The notes under the pieces are model-generated. The model was given only the letters and a program-made list of their open reading frames with translations. It searched no databases and was not told where the DNA came from. From contig NZ_BMTD01000005.1 in assembly GCF_014649495.1 (NCBI RefSeq), forward strand, positions 186,001 to 250,000: DNA of 64,000 bases, given 5' to 3'. Each line of letters begins with the position of its first letter. The first letter of the stretch is position 1. The DNA is from Streptomyces filipinensis (GTDB lineage Bacteria; Actinomycetota; Actinomycetes; Streptomycetales; Streptomycetaceae). Of this stretch, positions 52,047-61,404 are shown piece after piece. The position numbers and the translations under genes are program-made.

Positions 52047-54271
52047 CCGGGGAACCCCTCAGGGAACGCACGCTCGACACGGACGGGACCGCTGTCGGGC
52101 GGCTTCCCGCCGTGCACCCGACGCGGACCATCGAGCCGCCTCAACCGGCCCCGGACGTGCGTGGCCGCGCCGTCGCCGCGCCCGCCCGCATCCCCCTGCC
52201 GGACGCCTCGGGGCCGCGCGACCCGACGACTCGGCTCATCGCGCACGGCTGCTGGTACCCCTCGGCCGACCCGGCCGGAACGCAGGTCGCCTTCATCTGC
52301 GACCGGGGTGGTGTACCCCAGCTCTGGGTGGGCCCCGTCGACGGCGACGCGGTGCGTCTGCTCGACGACGGACCGGACCCCGTCCAGGAGGTCGCCTGGT
52401 CGCCCGACGGCCGCTGGATCGCCTACACCACGGCCCCCGGCGGCGGTGAGCTCACCCACGTGCTGTGCGTACGCCCCGACGGCACCGACCGGCACATCCT
52501 GGCCGGAGCCGAACCCGGCAGCTCCGCCCACCTGGGCTGCTGGGCACACGACGGCTCGGCGATCGCGGTCACCGTCGCGGTCCCCACCGCCGTATCCGTC
52601 CTGGAGACCCTGGCCGAGCCCGATCAGGCCGGCCCCGGTCCGGCACCCGGCCGGCTGCCGGACCACTGGCAGGGCCGGATGGGCGATGCGGAACTCCTCG
52701 GTGCGCCACCCCACAGGGACCGTGGACCCGGAACGCCGTCACCCCCCGTCACCGCCGAGACGATGGCGATCGGCGCCCCGGCCGACCGCGGGACCGCCCC
52801 CGCGGCCGGCTTCGGCGACGGACTGTCGGCCTACCTCATCGACCCCGACGGGGTGGCCGCCCCCGTCCTGCTCGCCGTCGAACAGGACGCGGCCACGCTG
52901 CGGGTGTGCGATCTCAGCCGTGACGGCGCGCTCGCGCTGCTGCGCCGGGGACCCCGCGGGCGGCGCGAGGCGGTGGTGCTGCGCACCACCGACCATGTGA
53001 CGACCTGTGTGGTGCCGGTGGCCGACGGCGACCCGTGGATCGGGAGCTTCTCACCCCGCGCCGACACCCTGTGGCTGCGCAGCAACGCCCACCGGGAGTT
53101 CGCCGTCCTGCTCGCCGCCGAACTCGACCCGGAAGGCAACCCGCGCGCCTGGTCGGCCGGGGTGTCGCGCGAGGACTGCGACCTGGAGCTGTTGCGGGGC
53201 GCCCACGACGGCGGCGCCGTCGTACTGGCCTGGAACGTCCGGGGCATGACCGAACTGGAGATCCTCGACACGGACCCGTCCGGTACGGCCCGGGCGGCGA
53301 CCGGTCCGCCCCGGCCCGTGCCCCTGCCCCACGAAGTGGTCACCCGCATCGTGGACGCCGGCCCCGGGCTGCTGCTGGCCCTGTCGGGATCCCGGCGTCG
53401 TCCCGGCATCTGGTGGCTGCCCGAGGGCGTGGCCTCGGTGCGCACGGCGTGGTCGTCACGGGACGAGGACGCCGTACCCCCGGGCCGGCCGCCGGTGCGC
53501 CCGGTCCCGCTCCGGCCCACCGCGCGCGACGGGCTGCCGCTGAACGGCTGGTACTACCGTGCGCCGGGGCGCGGCCCGGGCGAACCGGCGCCCTGTGTCA
53601 TCCATCTGCACGGCGGCCCCGAGGACCAGGAGCGCCCGGTCCTCTCCCCGCTGTACCACGAGATCCTGGGCCGAGGACTGGACGTCTTCGCCCCCGACGT
53701 GCGCGGATCGTCCGGGTACGGCCGGTCGTTCGTCGACGCGGACCTGGGCAGGGGCCGGTTCGCCGCGCTCGACGACGTGGCGGACTGCGCCGCCCACGCG
53801 GTGCTCGCGGGCCCGGCCGACCCCTCCCGACTGGCCGTCATGGGCCGCTCCTACGGCGGCTATCTCACGTTCGCCTCGCTGGTCTGGCACCCGGACCTGT
53901 TCCGCACGGGGGTGGCGGTGTGCGGCATGTCGGACTTCGCGACGTTCTTCGAGGGCACCGAACCCTGGATCGCCCAGTCGGCGGCCAACAAGTACGGTCA
54001 CCCGGTCGTCGACCGTGAACTGCTGCACGCCCTGTCCCCGATGAGCCGCATCGACGCGCTGCGCGCGCCGGTGCTCGCCGTGCACGGGGAGCACGACACC
54101 AATGTGCCGCCGGGGGAGTCGGAGCAGTTCGTACGGGCGGCACGGGAGCGGGGCGTGACCGCCGAGCTGCTCACGCTGCGCGAGGAGGGGCACGAATTCC
54201 TCCGAGCCGACAACCGTCGCCTGTTCCGCCGTGCCGCCGCCGACTGGTTGCAGCGGCACCTGACCGGTTGA
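52022..54271 (+). CDS. S9-family serine peptidase (prolyl oligopeptidase-like)
   Basis: A 749-residue peptidase. Residues ~60-480 are a beta-propeller (WYPSADPAGTQVAFICDRGG, WSPDGRWIAYT, SRDGALALLRRGPRG), and ~490-745 an alpha/beta hydrolase. The nucleophile Ser lies in MGRSYGGYLTFAS, acid Asp in GEHDTNVPPGESEQF and His in EEGHEFLRADN, in the correct order. No signal peptide, so it should be cytoplasmic. It overlaps the asnO-like gene by 25 bases (or 49 if GTG 51998 is used), a strong sign of one operon. In NAGGN loci a peptidase is usually M42; an S9 enzyme here is a replacement or a different cleavage step. Confidence 0.88.
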   Translation: MAADARNLTGEPLRERTLDTDGTAVGRLPAVHPTRTIEPPQPAPDVRGRAVAAPARIPLPDASGPRDPTTRLIAHGCWYPSADPAGTQVAFICDRGGVPQLWVGPVDGDAVRLLDDGPDPVQEVAWSPDGRWIAYTTAPGGGELTHVLCVRPDGTDRHILAGAEPGSSAHLGCWAHDGSAIAVTVAVPTAVSVLETLAEPDQAGPGPAPGRLPDHWQGRMGDAELLGAPPHRDRGPGTPSPPVTAETMAIGAPADRGTAPAAGFGDGLSAYLIDPDGVAAPVLLAVEQDAATLRVCDLSRDGALALLRRGPRGRREAVVLRTTDHVTTCVVPVADGDPWIGSFSPRADTLWLRSNAHREFAVLLAAELDPEGNPRAWSAGVSREDCDLELLRGAHDGGAVVLAWNVRGMTELEILDTDPSGTARAATGPPRPVPLPHEVVTRIVDAGPGLLLALSGSRRRPGIWWLPEGVASVRTAWSSRDEDAVPPGRPPVRPVPLRPTARDGLPLNGWYYRAPGRGPGEPAPCVIHLHGGPEDQERPVLSPLYHEILGRGLDVFAPDVRGSSGYGRSFVDADLGRGRFAALDDVADCAAHAVLAGPADPSRLAVMGRSYGGYLTFASLVWHPDLFRTGVAVCGMSDFATFFEGTEPWIAQSAANKYGHPVVDRELLHALSPMSRIDALRAPVLAVHGEHDTNVPPGESEQFVRAARERGVTAELLTLREEGHEFLRADNRRLFRRAAADWLQRHLTG

Positions 54272-54402
54272 ACCCCCGGTCCGGGTGGCTGAGTGCCCTC
54301 CTCCCCCGTGTTGCCGGCTGTTCCGTCGAATCCCCCGTCGGAACGTCCGGCAGAAAGGAGGGCGGCATCACTATGACGCCTTCGAAAGGTTGAACGCAAC
54401 TT

Positions 54403-54491
54403 GAGAATTCCCTTTCTCATCTCGCGAGAAGTTCGATATTAAACATTCTCGCGGGGCGAGAAACGGACCCCTCTTTCTCGGCTCGTGAGAA
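54403..54491. promoter_or_regulatory. three TTCTC-N7-GAGAA operators in AT-rich leader
   Basis: Three 17-base copies of TTCTC-N7-GAGAA occur at 54414-54430, 54446-54462 (with arms extended to TTCTCGC/GCGAGAA) and 54475-54491, 32 and 29 bases apart. An extra GAGAA half-site lies at 54403-54407. A GTGTATAGGG just after copy three may be the -10. The whole 54360-54500 stretch is unusually AT-rich for this genome. Placed before the quinone reductase/IclR genes; the 313-base gap (54272-54584) holds no gene. Confidence 0.65.
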
Positions 54492-54584
54492 AAGTGTATA
54501 GGGCAAGGTTCCCAGGTCGGAGCCGGTCCATGGATGCCCTAGCCTGTGGGTGTACGCATCCGGCCCGTGTCGATAGGGAGTACC

Positions 54585-55538
54585 GTGCGCGCCATTGTCA
54601 TGAGGGAATTCGGCGGCCCTGAGGTCCTGCGGCTGGAAGAGGTTCCCGACCCCGAGCCCGCGCGTGGACAAACCCTGCTGGATGTACGGCTCGCGGGCGT
54701 TAATTACGCAGATGTCCACGTTCGCGGAAATACCTACCTCGCACCGGTCGAACTGCCCTGCACCCCCGGCAACGAGGTCGTCGGCACCACGCCGGACGGC
54801 AGGCGCGTCGTGGCGCTGACGCAGGGCGGCGGCTACGCGGAGAAGGTCGCCGTGCACCGCAGGCTGCACTGGGAGATCCCGCCGGACATCACCGACGAAC
54901 AGGCGGTGCCCCTGGCTCTGCAGGGGAACAGCGCCTACCACCTCCTCTTCACGGTCGCCCGGATCGCCAAGGGGGAGACGGTCGTCGTTCCCGCCGCGGC
55001 CGGCGGCGTGGGTTCACTGGCCGTCCAGCTGGCGCACCGGGCGGGCGCCCGCGTCGTGGCTCTGGCCGGCACGGCCGAGAAGCGCCGGCTGGCCCTCGAA
55101 CTCGGGGCGGCGGCAGCCGTCGACTCCTCCGACGAGGACGGGCTGGCGGAGCGGATCCTGGACGCGGCCGGAGGGCCGGTGCACGCGGCGCTGGAGATGA
55201 CCGGCGGCAGGACGCTGCACCAGACACTCGCCGTGCTGGCTCCGCGCGGCCGACTCGCCGTGTACGGCTTCGCCGGGGGAGAGCTGGCCGACATCCCGGT
55301 GCACACGCTGCTCCAGAAGTCCGTCACCGCGGCCGGGTTCTGGCTGCCCCACCTGTACACCGACCGGACGCTCCCGCTGCAGGCGTCCATGCGGCAGCTC
55401 TTCGACGCCGTCGGCAACGGAGCGCTCAAGATCGTCAGTGGCGGCACCTTCCCGCTGGCCGACGCGGCCAAGGCGCACAGCATGCTCAACAACAGGATCG
55501 GCATGGGCAAGTTCAGCCTCGACACGGTCACCCAATAA
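54585..55538 (+). CDS. quinone oxidoreductase-like medium-chain dehydrogenase
   Basis: A 317-residue NADPH-dependent enzyme of the MDR superfamily, QOR type (no zinc ligands visible). N-terminus RAIVMREFGGPEVLRLEEV; the substrate loop is RLAGVNYADVHVR; the dinucleotide motif is VVPAAAGGVGSLAVQLAHRAGA. It ends with FPLADAAKAHSML. GTG 54585 is used because SD AGGGAG lies four bases before. It reduces quinones or enones in the cytoplasm. Expression should depend on the TTCTC operators and probably on the IclR gene downstream. Confidence 0.9.
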   Translation: MRAIVMREFGGPEVLRLEEVPDPEPARGQTLLDVRLAGVNYADVHVRGNTYLAPVELPCTPGNEVVGTTPDGRRVVALTQGGGYAEKVAVHRRLHWEIPPDITDEQAVPLALQGNSAYHLLFTVARIAKGETVVVPAAAGGVGSLAVQLAHRAGARVVALAGTAEKRRLALELGAAAAVDSSDEDGLAERILDAAGGPVHAALEMTGGRTLHQTLAVLAPRGRLAVYGFAGGELADIPVHTLLQKSVTAAGFWLPHLYTDRTLPLQASMRQLFDAVGNGALKIVSGGTFPLADAAKAHSMLNNRIGMGKFSLDTVTQ

Positions 55539-55630
55539 CCTGAGTGCCCAGAACCTACCGGTGAGACCAACACCGGTACGGCCGCGTGTCCAACGAGGGG
55601 CGCGCGGGCGGGACGAAGGGGGCACGGCTG

Positions 55631-56434
55631 ATGAGTGGGCAGCGCGGCAGCGGGACCGGTTACGCCGACCGTTTCATGCGGGTGCAGCAGGCGTTCATCA
55701 CTCTCGGCCCCGGTGCCCACCGGCTGTCCGCGATCGCCAAGGCCGCCGATCTCGATGACTCCACCGCCGGCCGCATGCTGACCGCCGGCACCTACAACAG
55801 CACCTTCGTCCGGGTCGACCGAGGCCTCTACCAGCTCGGCAGCACGGTCGCCGACCTGGGGCTCCACGCGCTCGCCGAGGACAAACTCTCCGGTGACGAG
55901 GCCACCCACGTCCTGCGGGGACTGCGGGAGGCGACCGACAGCGGTCTGGTCTTCCTGTACATGAGGGCCCCGTTCGGCATAGCCGGCAGGCAGTGCCTGG
56001 ACATGGCGGTGGGGGACTCCGACCTCGTCGAACTCGGCATGACACCGCGCGACGTCCTGTCCGTCACACGGTCGCTGCGCACCGGTGCCTCGGGCCGCAC
56101 GATCCTCGCCTACCTCCCCGCCCAGATCCAGGAGCGTGTCGCCGCCGACCCGGTCCCACAGGAAGCGGGTCCCGGCGTCATCCGGGACGCCGACGAGCTC
56201 CTCGCCTCGCTCGCGGACATCCGTGACCAGGGTTACGCCCTGGGACGCGAGGAGTGCATGGCGAAGTGGAACTCGATCGCCGCCCCCGTCATCTGGGACG
56301 GTGCGATCTGGGGGGCGGTGCTGATGCTCAAGCCCATGCACGTCATGCCGGAAGCCCCCCAGCGCCACATCCACGCCACCATCACCGCGGCCGCCCGGCT
56401 CAGCCGCCTCGGCGGAGCCTGGTCGGCCGACTGA
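55631..56434 (+). CDS. IclR-like transcriptional regulator
   Basis: A 267-residue regulator. Residues ~15-70 form an IclR-type winged helix (VQQAFITLGPGAHRLSAIAKAADLDDSTAGRML, then the wing GLYQLGSTV). The C-terminal ~180 residues are a GAF-like effector domain (SGLVFLYMRAPFGIAGRQCLDMA, LRTGASGRTILAYLP, GREECMAKWNSIAAPV, AVLMLKP). ATG 55631 is chosen (AAGGGGG at 8 bases); an upstream GTG 55586 is possible. Same strand as the quinone reductase 92 bases upstream. Likely ligand is a small aromatic or quinone-derived acid. Confidence 0.8.
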   Translation: MSGQRGSGTGYADRFMRVQQAFITLGPGAHRLSAIAKAADLDDSTAGRMLTAGTYNSTFVRVDRGLYQLGSTVADLGLHALAEDKLSGDEATHVLRGLREATDSGLVFLYMRAPFGIAGRQCLDMAVGDSDLVELGMTPRDVLSVTRSLRTGASGRTILAYLPAQIQERVAADPVPQEAGPGVIRDADELLASLADIRDQGYALGREECMAKWNSIAAPVIWDGAIWGAVLMLKPMHVMPEAPQRHIHATITAAARLSRLGGAWSAD

Positions 56435-56530
56435 CCACCCGCCGCCAGTCGGCGAACGCTCCGCGCCCCCGCACCCTGCCCGTGCCTTGTGCCGGTGCAC
56501 GCCGGCGCTGCCCGGGGTACACCGACAGCG

Positions 56531-56565
56531 CCGCGGGAGGCGGCACACCGGGCCGCCGCCCGCGG
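56531..56565. terminator. hairpin terminator between convergent operons
   Basis: A 14-base stem with one mismatch (CCGCGGGAGGCGGC against GCCGCCGCCCGCGG) and a 7-base loop lies between the IclR gene and the end of the leftward lux-like operon. Serves both directions. Confidence 0.6.
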
Positions 56566-56573
56566 TATGGCGG

Positions 56574-59108
56574 CTAGCGCAGGTCGACGACCGTGCGCAG
56601 TTTGCCGCTGGTCGCCGTGCGCTGGAACGCGTCCCGCCGGACCGTCTGCACGGTGAGGGACAGCAACCCCTCCGTCCGCGCCGAGGCGAGTTCCGCCACC
56701 TCGGCGGTGAGAGCGGCCAGGACGGCCTCGGGGTCGGGGGCGTACTGCTCGTCGAGCCGGACCGTCAGCCGTTCCCGGCCGCCGCCCGGGGCCACCACCA
56801 GCTGTGCCTCTCCGTGATAGCCGAGCCGTTCCTCCAGTGCCCGCACGACGCGCCGGTAGTTGACGAAGTAGGTGCCCACACGCACGACGTCGCCGTAGCG
56901 CCCGAGCAGTTCCAGCCGAGGGACCTGGCTGCCGCACGCGCACGGGCCCGGCACCGCCCGTCCCAGGTCACCGATCTCGTAGCGCTCCAGCCGCTGGCCG
57001 GCCCGCGCCAGGGAGGTGAACACCAGCCGCCCGGGCTCGCCCGGCGCCACCGGCCGGTCCTCGTGCGGGTCGAGGATCTCCAGCGAGTGCAGCTCGGTCA
57101 GCACGTGGTGGACCGAGCCGTCGCAGGACGCGCACTGGTAGCCCAGCGGTCCCAGGTCGGTGCTCCCGTAGGCCGCGGAACGGATCACCTCCACCCCGAA
57201 GTCGTCGGTGAGCACCCTGCGTTGTTCGGCGGTGAAGTGCTCGCCGCCGTAGAAGACCTTGCGGATGCCGCCGTGGGCGCGGAACCGGTCGGCCTCGGCG
57301 TGGAACAGCTGCCACAGGTAGGACGGCATGCCGAAGACGGTGTCCGCCCGGTGGGCGACCAGCGCCTCGGCCACCGCGGCGTGGTCCGGGCCCGCGGCGA
57401 TCGGGAGTTGGGTGGCGTTCAGGCGCTCCAGGATCGAGAAGAAGCTGATGAAGCTCCCGTACATCCCGCCGCAGTAGAACAGGTTCGCCGCCCGGTCGCG
57501 GGCCGGGTCGAAGCCCGCGGTGAGCAGTCCGTGCGCCGCGGCGCGCATCTGGTTGTCGTAGTCGTCGCAGGTGAACACCGACAGCGCGGGTGCGCCCGTG
57601 GAGCCCCCGCTGCGGAAGTACAGGTGCGCGTGGCGTGGGTCCAGGGCGTCGAGCGCGTGCTGTACGCCCTCCTTGCCCAGCAGCGGCGCGTCCGGCGCGG
57701 GGGGCGGCACGGGAGGCGCCACCAGGTCGTCCAGGCAGGCCACCGTACGGAAGCCCGCGTCCGCGGCGCGCACACTCACCCGGCGGCTGTAGCGCTGCAA
57801 CGCGTAGACACCGTCGTGCGGTTCGCCCTCGTAGCTCTCCAGCATGGAGCCGACCGGGGTGACGCGCGTGACGCCCGCCGCGAACAGCGCGCGGGACAGC
57901 GCGGCCACGTCAGCGCGGTCGCCGCCGACCGCCGCGGTCTGCAGATAGCGGCGCATGGGGCGCAGGGTCGCGGTGACCGTGTGCCGGGGCAGGGGCTTCA
58001 CCCAGACGGTGCGGTGCAGCGGGGAGGCGTCGAGCGCGGACCGGGTGTCGGCCAGCACCCGCCAGGAACCGTCCTCGGCGGCGAACACACGGGTCAGGCC
58101 CAGATGCTGTTCGAGCCGGGCGAGTTGCTGCACGGTGGTGATCTCCGCCTGCTCGGCCGTACCGGGCGGGGCGGACGCCGGTCGCGCGCCCGACGCCTTC
58201 GCGAGGCGGTCGGCGAACCGTGCGGCGAACGCGAAGAGTTCCCCGGCGCCGTCGGCCCCCTCGGTGTCGAGGTAGACGACCTGCGGGCTGGAACACGCCT
58301 GCTGTTCGAGCCTGCAGACGTCCTCGGCGAGCGCGTCGAGGACACCGTCGTCGGACGCGGCGGACCTGGTCAGGTAGGCGAAGGAGATCCGGTGGCCCCA
58401 CTCGACCACCCGGCATCCCGGCGGCGCCAGTTCGCCCGCCGCGCGCACGGCGTCCTCGCCGCCCCACACCGCGATCGCGTCGGCCGGCCCGCACAGTGCC
58501 TCCAACCACGCGCGGCGCGAGGACGAGAAGCGCAGGGCGATGACGCGTTCGGCGATCAGTCCGGAGGGATCGGCGGCGCCGATCGCGGCGAGCAGACCGA
58601 GCGCGAGCGGTGAATCCGAACTGCTGGTCTTCAGCACGTTGAGGTTGCCGGCCAGCAGGCCCTCCACGACGCTCAGCGGTGCCACGGCCGAGGCGTTGCC
58701 CGGCGCGATGTGGACCAGCAGGCCGACCGGCGCCCAGGCCTCGTACACCGTCGTGCGGGCGTCCGGCCGGGTCAGCCGCTCCGGGCGCAGGCCGCCCAGT
58801 TCCCGCCGCAGCTTGCGTTCCAGGGCCTCCCGGGTGAGCGCGCCGGCCAGCTCGGCCAGGACGGCCGCGGCCTCGCCGGCGGGCAGGTGTTCGGCCAGGC
58901 GGCCGTACAGGGCGGAGGCCGGATCACCCAGGTCCCGGCTGACCACGGCGCAGGCGCCGAGCACCACGTCGGTGGGCAGCGGACGCGTCAGGATCCGCGC
59001 GGCCGTCCCGGACAGCCCGGCGAGCCGGCGGCCGGCCTCCTCGTCGTCGATGAACTCCCCCTGCCAGAGGTGGAGTACGGGGTGGTGTGCGGATACGGAT
59101 GCGGTCAC
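56574..59108 (-). CDS. LuxC-type acyl reductase fused to a PaaK-like adenylate-forming domain
   Basis: An 844-residue two-domain protein. Residues ~1-445 resemble the LuxC acyl-CoA/acyl-protein reductase: VGLLVHIAPGNASAVAPLSVVEGLLAGN and the active-site Cys272 in CRLEQQACSSPQVVY. Residues ~450-844 form a PaaK-like ANL domain: P-loop FRSGGSTGAPA, AYGSTDLGPLG, cysteines CASC and CACGSQ, and C-terminal SGKLRTVVDL with the catalytic-type Lys. LuxC reduces an acyl thioester to an aldehyde; fusion to a ligase is not the usual form. GTG 59108 overlaps the LuxE stop (GTGA). Frame upstream of 59108 belongs to the previous gene. Confidence 0.82.
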   Translation of the reverse strand: MTASVSAHHPVLHLWQGEFIDDEEAGRRLAGLSGTAARILTRPLPTDVVLGACAVVSRDLGDPASALYGRLAEHLPAGEAAAVLAELAGALTREALERKLRRELGGLRPERLTRPDARTTVYEAWAPVGLLVHIAPGNASAVAPLSVVEGLLAGNLNVLKTSSSDSPLALGLLAAIGAADPSGLIAERVIALRFSSSRRAWLEALCGPADAIAVWGGEDAVRAAGELAPPGCRVVEWGHRISFAYLTRSAASDDGVLDALAEDVCRLEQQACSSPQVVYLDTEGADGAGELFAFAARFADRLAKASGARPASAPPGTAEQAEITTVQQLARLEQHLGLTRVFAAEDGSWRVLADTRSALDASPLHRTVWVKPLPRHTVTATLRPMRRYLQTAAVGGDRADVAALSRALFAAGVTRVTPVGSMLESYEGEPHDGVYALQRYSRRVSVRAADAGFRTVACLDDLVAPPVPPPAPDAPLLGKEGVQHALDALDPRHAHLYFRSGGSTGAPALSVFTCDDYDNQMRAAAHGLLTAGFDPARDRAANLFYCGGMYGSFISFFSILERLNATQLPIAAGPDHAAVAEALVAHRADTVFGMPSYLWQLFHAEADRFRAHGGIRKVFYGGEHFTAEQRRVLTDDFGVEVIRSAAYGSTDLGPLGYQCASCDGSVHHVLTELHSLEILDPHEDRPVAPGEPGRLVFTSLARAGQRLERYEIGDLGRAVPGPCACGSQVPRLELLGRYGDVVRVGTYFVNYRRVVRALEERLGYHGEAQLVVAPGGGRERLTVRLDEQYAPDPEAVLAALTAEVAELASARTEGLLSLTVQTVRRDAFQRTATSGKLRTVVDLR

Positions 59109-60271
59109 GACATTCCCTTCATCAGTTCGGCGGCGGCCACCGCACAGCTGCGGTTGCGGCTCACCCCGGCCCGGCCGTGCACGGTGAACCAGTCGGTGGG
59201 CAGCGGGCAGGGGCAGGCATCGCCCGGGTGCAGCGACGCGAGGTCGCCCATCACCACGCTGTGCGCGGGAACGGAGGTGATGTAAGGACTGACCAGGTGC
59301 AGAAAGCCGCGTTCCCCGTAGGACAGCGGGCGCAGCGTCCCCGTGTCGCGCACCGCCGCACGCGACCACACCGGGACATGCAGCCGGTGGTGCGCACACT
59401 CGATGTACGGCACACAGTGCTCGACCGAGCCGAAGGTGTCGCGCACGCGGTCCCCCGGCACGCCGAGGCGTTCGGTGACCTCGGCGTAGAACGCCTCCTT
59501 GCCGATCTGCCGGTCGGCGTGGCCCTTCCACCCGCCGCCGAGCACCACCAGCGATCCCTCGGGCAGCGTGAGCGGCGGCAGGCCCATCGCCCGCATCCGC
59601 TCCAGGGTGAAGTACAGGAACGCCGGGAAGCCCAGGATGCGGACCGGTACGTCGTCCTCGGCGTAGCGCCGGAGCGCCGCGATGCAGCCGTGCACGTCGA
59701 ACTCGTGGCCGCTGCCGGTGTGCCGCAGTGCGTGCGTGGTGTGCCGGGCGGGGGCGAAGTCGCACAGGTAGTTGTCGGTGAACGACGTGCCCAGTTTCAG
59801 CGAGGGCGCCGGCTCGTAGCTGTACAGCAGGTAGTTCACCGGCTGCTCGGGGGTGATCCAGCCGTAGTGGTCGAAGATCCGGGCCACCATGCGCTGCGCC
59901 GAGCGGATGGTCCACTCGTCGAAGAACATCTGCGACTTCTGGCCTGTGGTGCCCGAGGACGTCAGATGCAGGAACACCTCCTCGCGCGGGACGGAGAGCA
60001 CCTCGTGACGCTTGAAGAAGGCGGCGGGCACCAGCGGGGTGCGCACCCCTTCGCCGACGGTGGGCGCGGGCGTCTCGGCCGGGTCCTGGAGCAGGGCGGC
60101 GAAGAACGGGGAGCGGCGGGCGTGCCAGGCGTTGGTCTGCCCCATGGCGGCGGCGAACAGCTCGTCGGCGACGGGGCCGTCGGCGTACGGCTCCGCCAGG
60201 TCGCACAGCCGTTGTACAAGGCCGAGCGCCGCCGGGTCGGGAACCTCGACGGGAGCGAGATGGGGTTTCAT
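59105..60271 (-). CDS. LuxE-type acyl-protein synthetase
   Basis: A 388-residue ATP-dependent acyl-protein synthetase. The adenylation P-loop is HLTSSGTTGQKSQMFFDEW. Cys376 lies in VSRNRSCAVAAAELMK, matching the C-terminal acyl-carrying Cys motif of luminous-bacterial LuxE. It activates a fatty or aryl acid as acyl-AMP, loads it on that Cys, and hands it to a LuxC-type reductase. It overlaps its upstream and downstream neighbours by four bases, so LuxE and LuxC-like products are made together. No luxA or luxB is present in the window. Confidence 0.87.
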   Translation of the reverse strand: MKPHLAPVEVPDPAALGLVQRLCDLAEPYADGPVADELFAAAMGQTNAWHARRSPFFAALLQDPAETPAPTVGEGVRTPLVPAAFFKRHEVLSVPREEVFLHLTSSGTTGQKSQMFFDEWTIRSAQRMVARIFDHYGWITPEQPVNYLLYSYEPAPSLKLGTSFTDNYLCDFAPARHTTHALRHTGSGHEFDVHGCIAALRRYAEDDVPVRILGFPAFLYFTLERMRAMGLPPLTLPEGSLVVLGGGWKGHADRQIGKEAFYAEVTERLGVPGDRVRDTFGSVEHCVPYIECAHHRLHVPVWSRAAVRDTGTLRPLSYGERGFLHLVSPYITSVPAHSVVMGDLASLHPGDACPCPLPTDWFTVHGRAGVSRNRSCAVAAAELMKGMS

Positions 60272-61404
60272 CGGGACACCTCGTGAAGGGGCAGATAGGT
60301 GGCGGTCCAGGCACTCAGGTAGGCGCCGAGGTAGGGCTGGAGCAGCGGGCTGACCGCGGTGCTGCGGAAGTCGATCTGACGGCTGGTCCGTGACAGCACC
60401 ACGTAGTCGTGGAGGCGGTCGTGGATGCGGCGCATCGCCGGGTAGACCGCGCTCGGGACGAATCCCGAGGCGAGGAACACCTCCAGGGCCTCGGTGTCGG
60501 CCAGCGGCAAAAGCGCCTCGGCGTAGTCCGCGCCGGCCCGGGTGACCGCGGCCATCAGCGCCTCCAGGGCCCCGGCCACCGCGGCCGGACGCGGATGGAC
60601 GGCGACGAGCGCACAGCTTCCCGCCACGGCGTCGAGGTCGGCGTACGCCTCGAAGCTGCCGTCGGCGGCGACCAGGAGCGCGTTGGGCGTGTGCAGCGGG
60701 AAGAAGCGGTCGTCGGGCTGCGGGAACAACTCCAGGAAGCGGCGCCGCACGAAGGCCGGGGCGGTGATCAGCTCGATCGGCTCGGCACCGGTGGCCGTTC
60801 CCACCGCCGGGCGGGAGGTGACCTGCCGGGTGCCGGCGCAGTCGATGCCGACGCCGGCGGACACGGCGGACAGCAGCGGCACCAGCCGTGCGGGCACGCT
60901 CGTCACCGTCTCGCGGTGTTCCAGCACACCGTCGGCGTAGCGGGCGAACAGCGCGAGGGTCTCGCACCCCTCGACCTCGACGGCGTTCGGCAACAGGCCC
61001 AGCGGCCGGAAACCGTTGCGTACGACCACGTGCTGCGGACCCTCGGTGACCAGACGGACGGTGGCGTACACCGAGTCGAGGCGGCCCGTGCCGAAGGCCT
61101 CCTCGCACACCGCACCGGTCAGCCGGGAGGCCAGCCCGCCGCCACGATGGCCGGGGTGCACGGCGAGGCCGACGAGTTTGCCGATGCGGCTGCCCGGCTC
61201 GGTCACCACGACGACGGAGCCCACCAGCGCGCCGCCACGGGTGCGGGCGGTGAGCCAGTGCGCGGTGCCGTCGCCGATCAGCCGACGCATGACCACCGGG
61301 TCACTGCCGAGCGGCACCGGATAGCCGTGCCCGTACACCTCGAAGTACAACTGCCGCAGTTCGGCGATGTCCTGGACGGAGGCGGGGGAGAGGACGGCGG
61401 TCAC
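60268..61404 (-). CDS. GNAT acetyltransferase with C-terminal extension
   Basis: A 378-residue protein. Residues ~1-165 are a GNAT domain (KLVGLAVHPGHRGGGLASRLTGAVCEEA, motif A with the pyrophosphate loop). Residues ~170-378 are a second domain with weaker GNAT-like helices (FEAYADLDAVAGSCALVAVHP, GADYAEALLPLADTEALEVFLASGFVPSA), so it may be a tandem GNAT. GTG 61404 overlaps the MFS stop. In this operon it may acylate an amine or mature the product. Confidence 0.75.
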   Translation of the reverse strand: MTAVLSPASVQDIAELRQLYFEVYGHGYPVPLGSDPVVMRRLIGDGTAHWLTARTRGGALVGSVVVVTEPGSRIGKLVGLAVHPGHRGGGLASRLTGAVCEEAFGTGRLDSVYATVRLVTEGPQHVVVRNGFRPLGLLPNAVEVEGCETLALFARYADGVLEHRETVTSVPARLVPLLSAVSAGVGIDCAGTRQVTSRPAVGTATGAEPIELITAPAFVRRRFLELFPQPDDRFFPLHTPNALLVAADGSFEAYADLDAVAGSCALVAVHPRPAAVAGALEALMAAVTRAGADYAEALLPLADTEALEVFLASGFVPSAVYPAMRRIHDRLHDYVVLSRTSRQIDFRSTAVSPLLQPYLGAYLSAWTATYLPLHEVSR

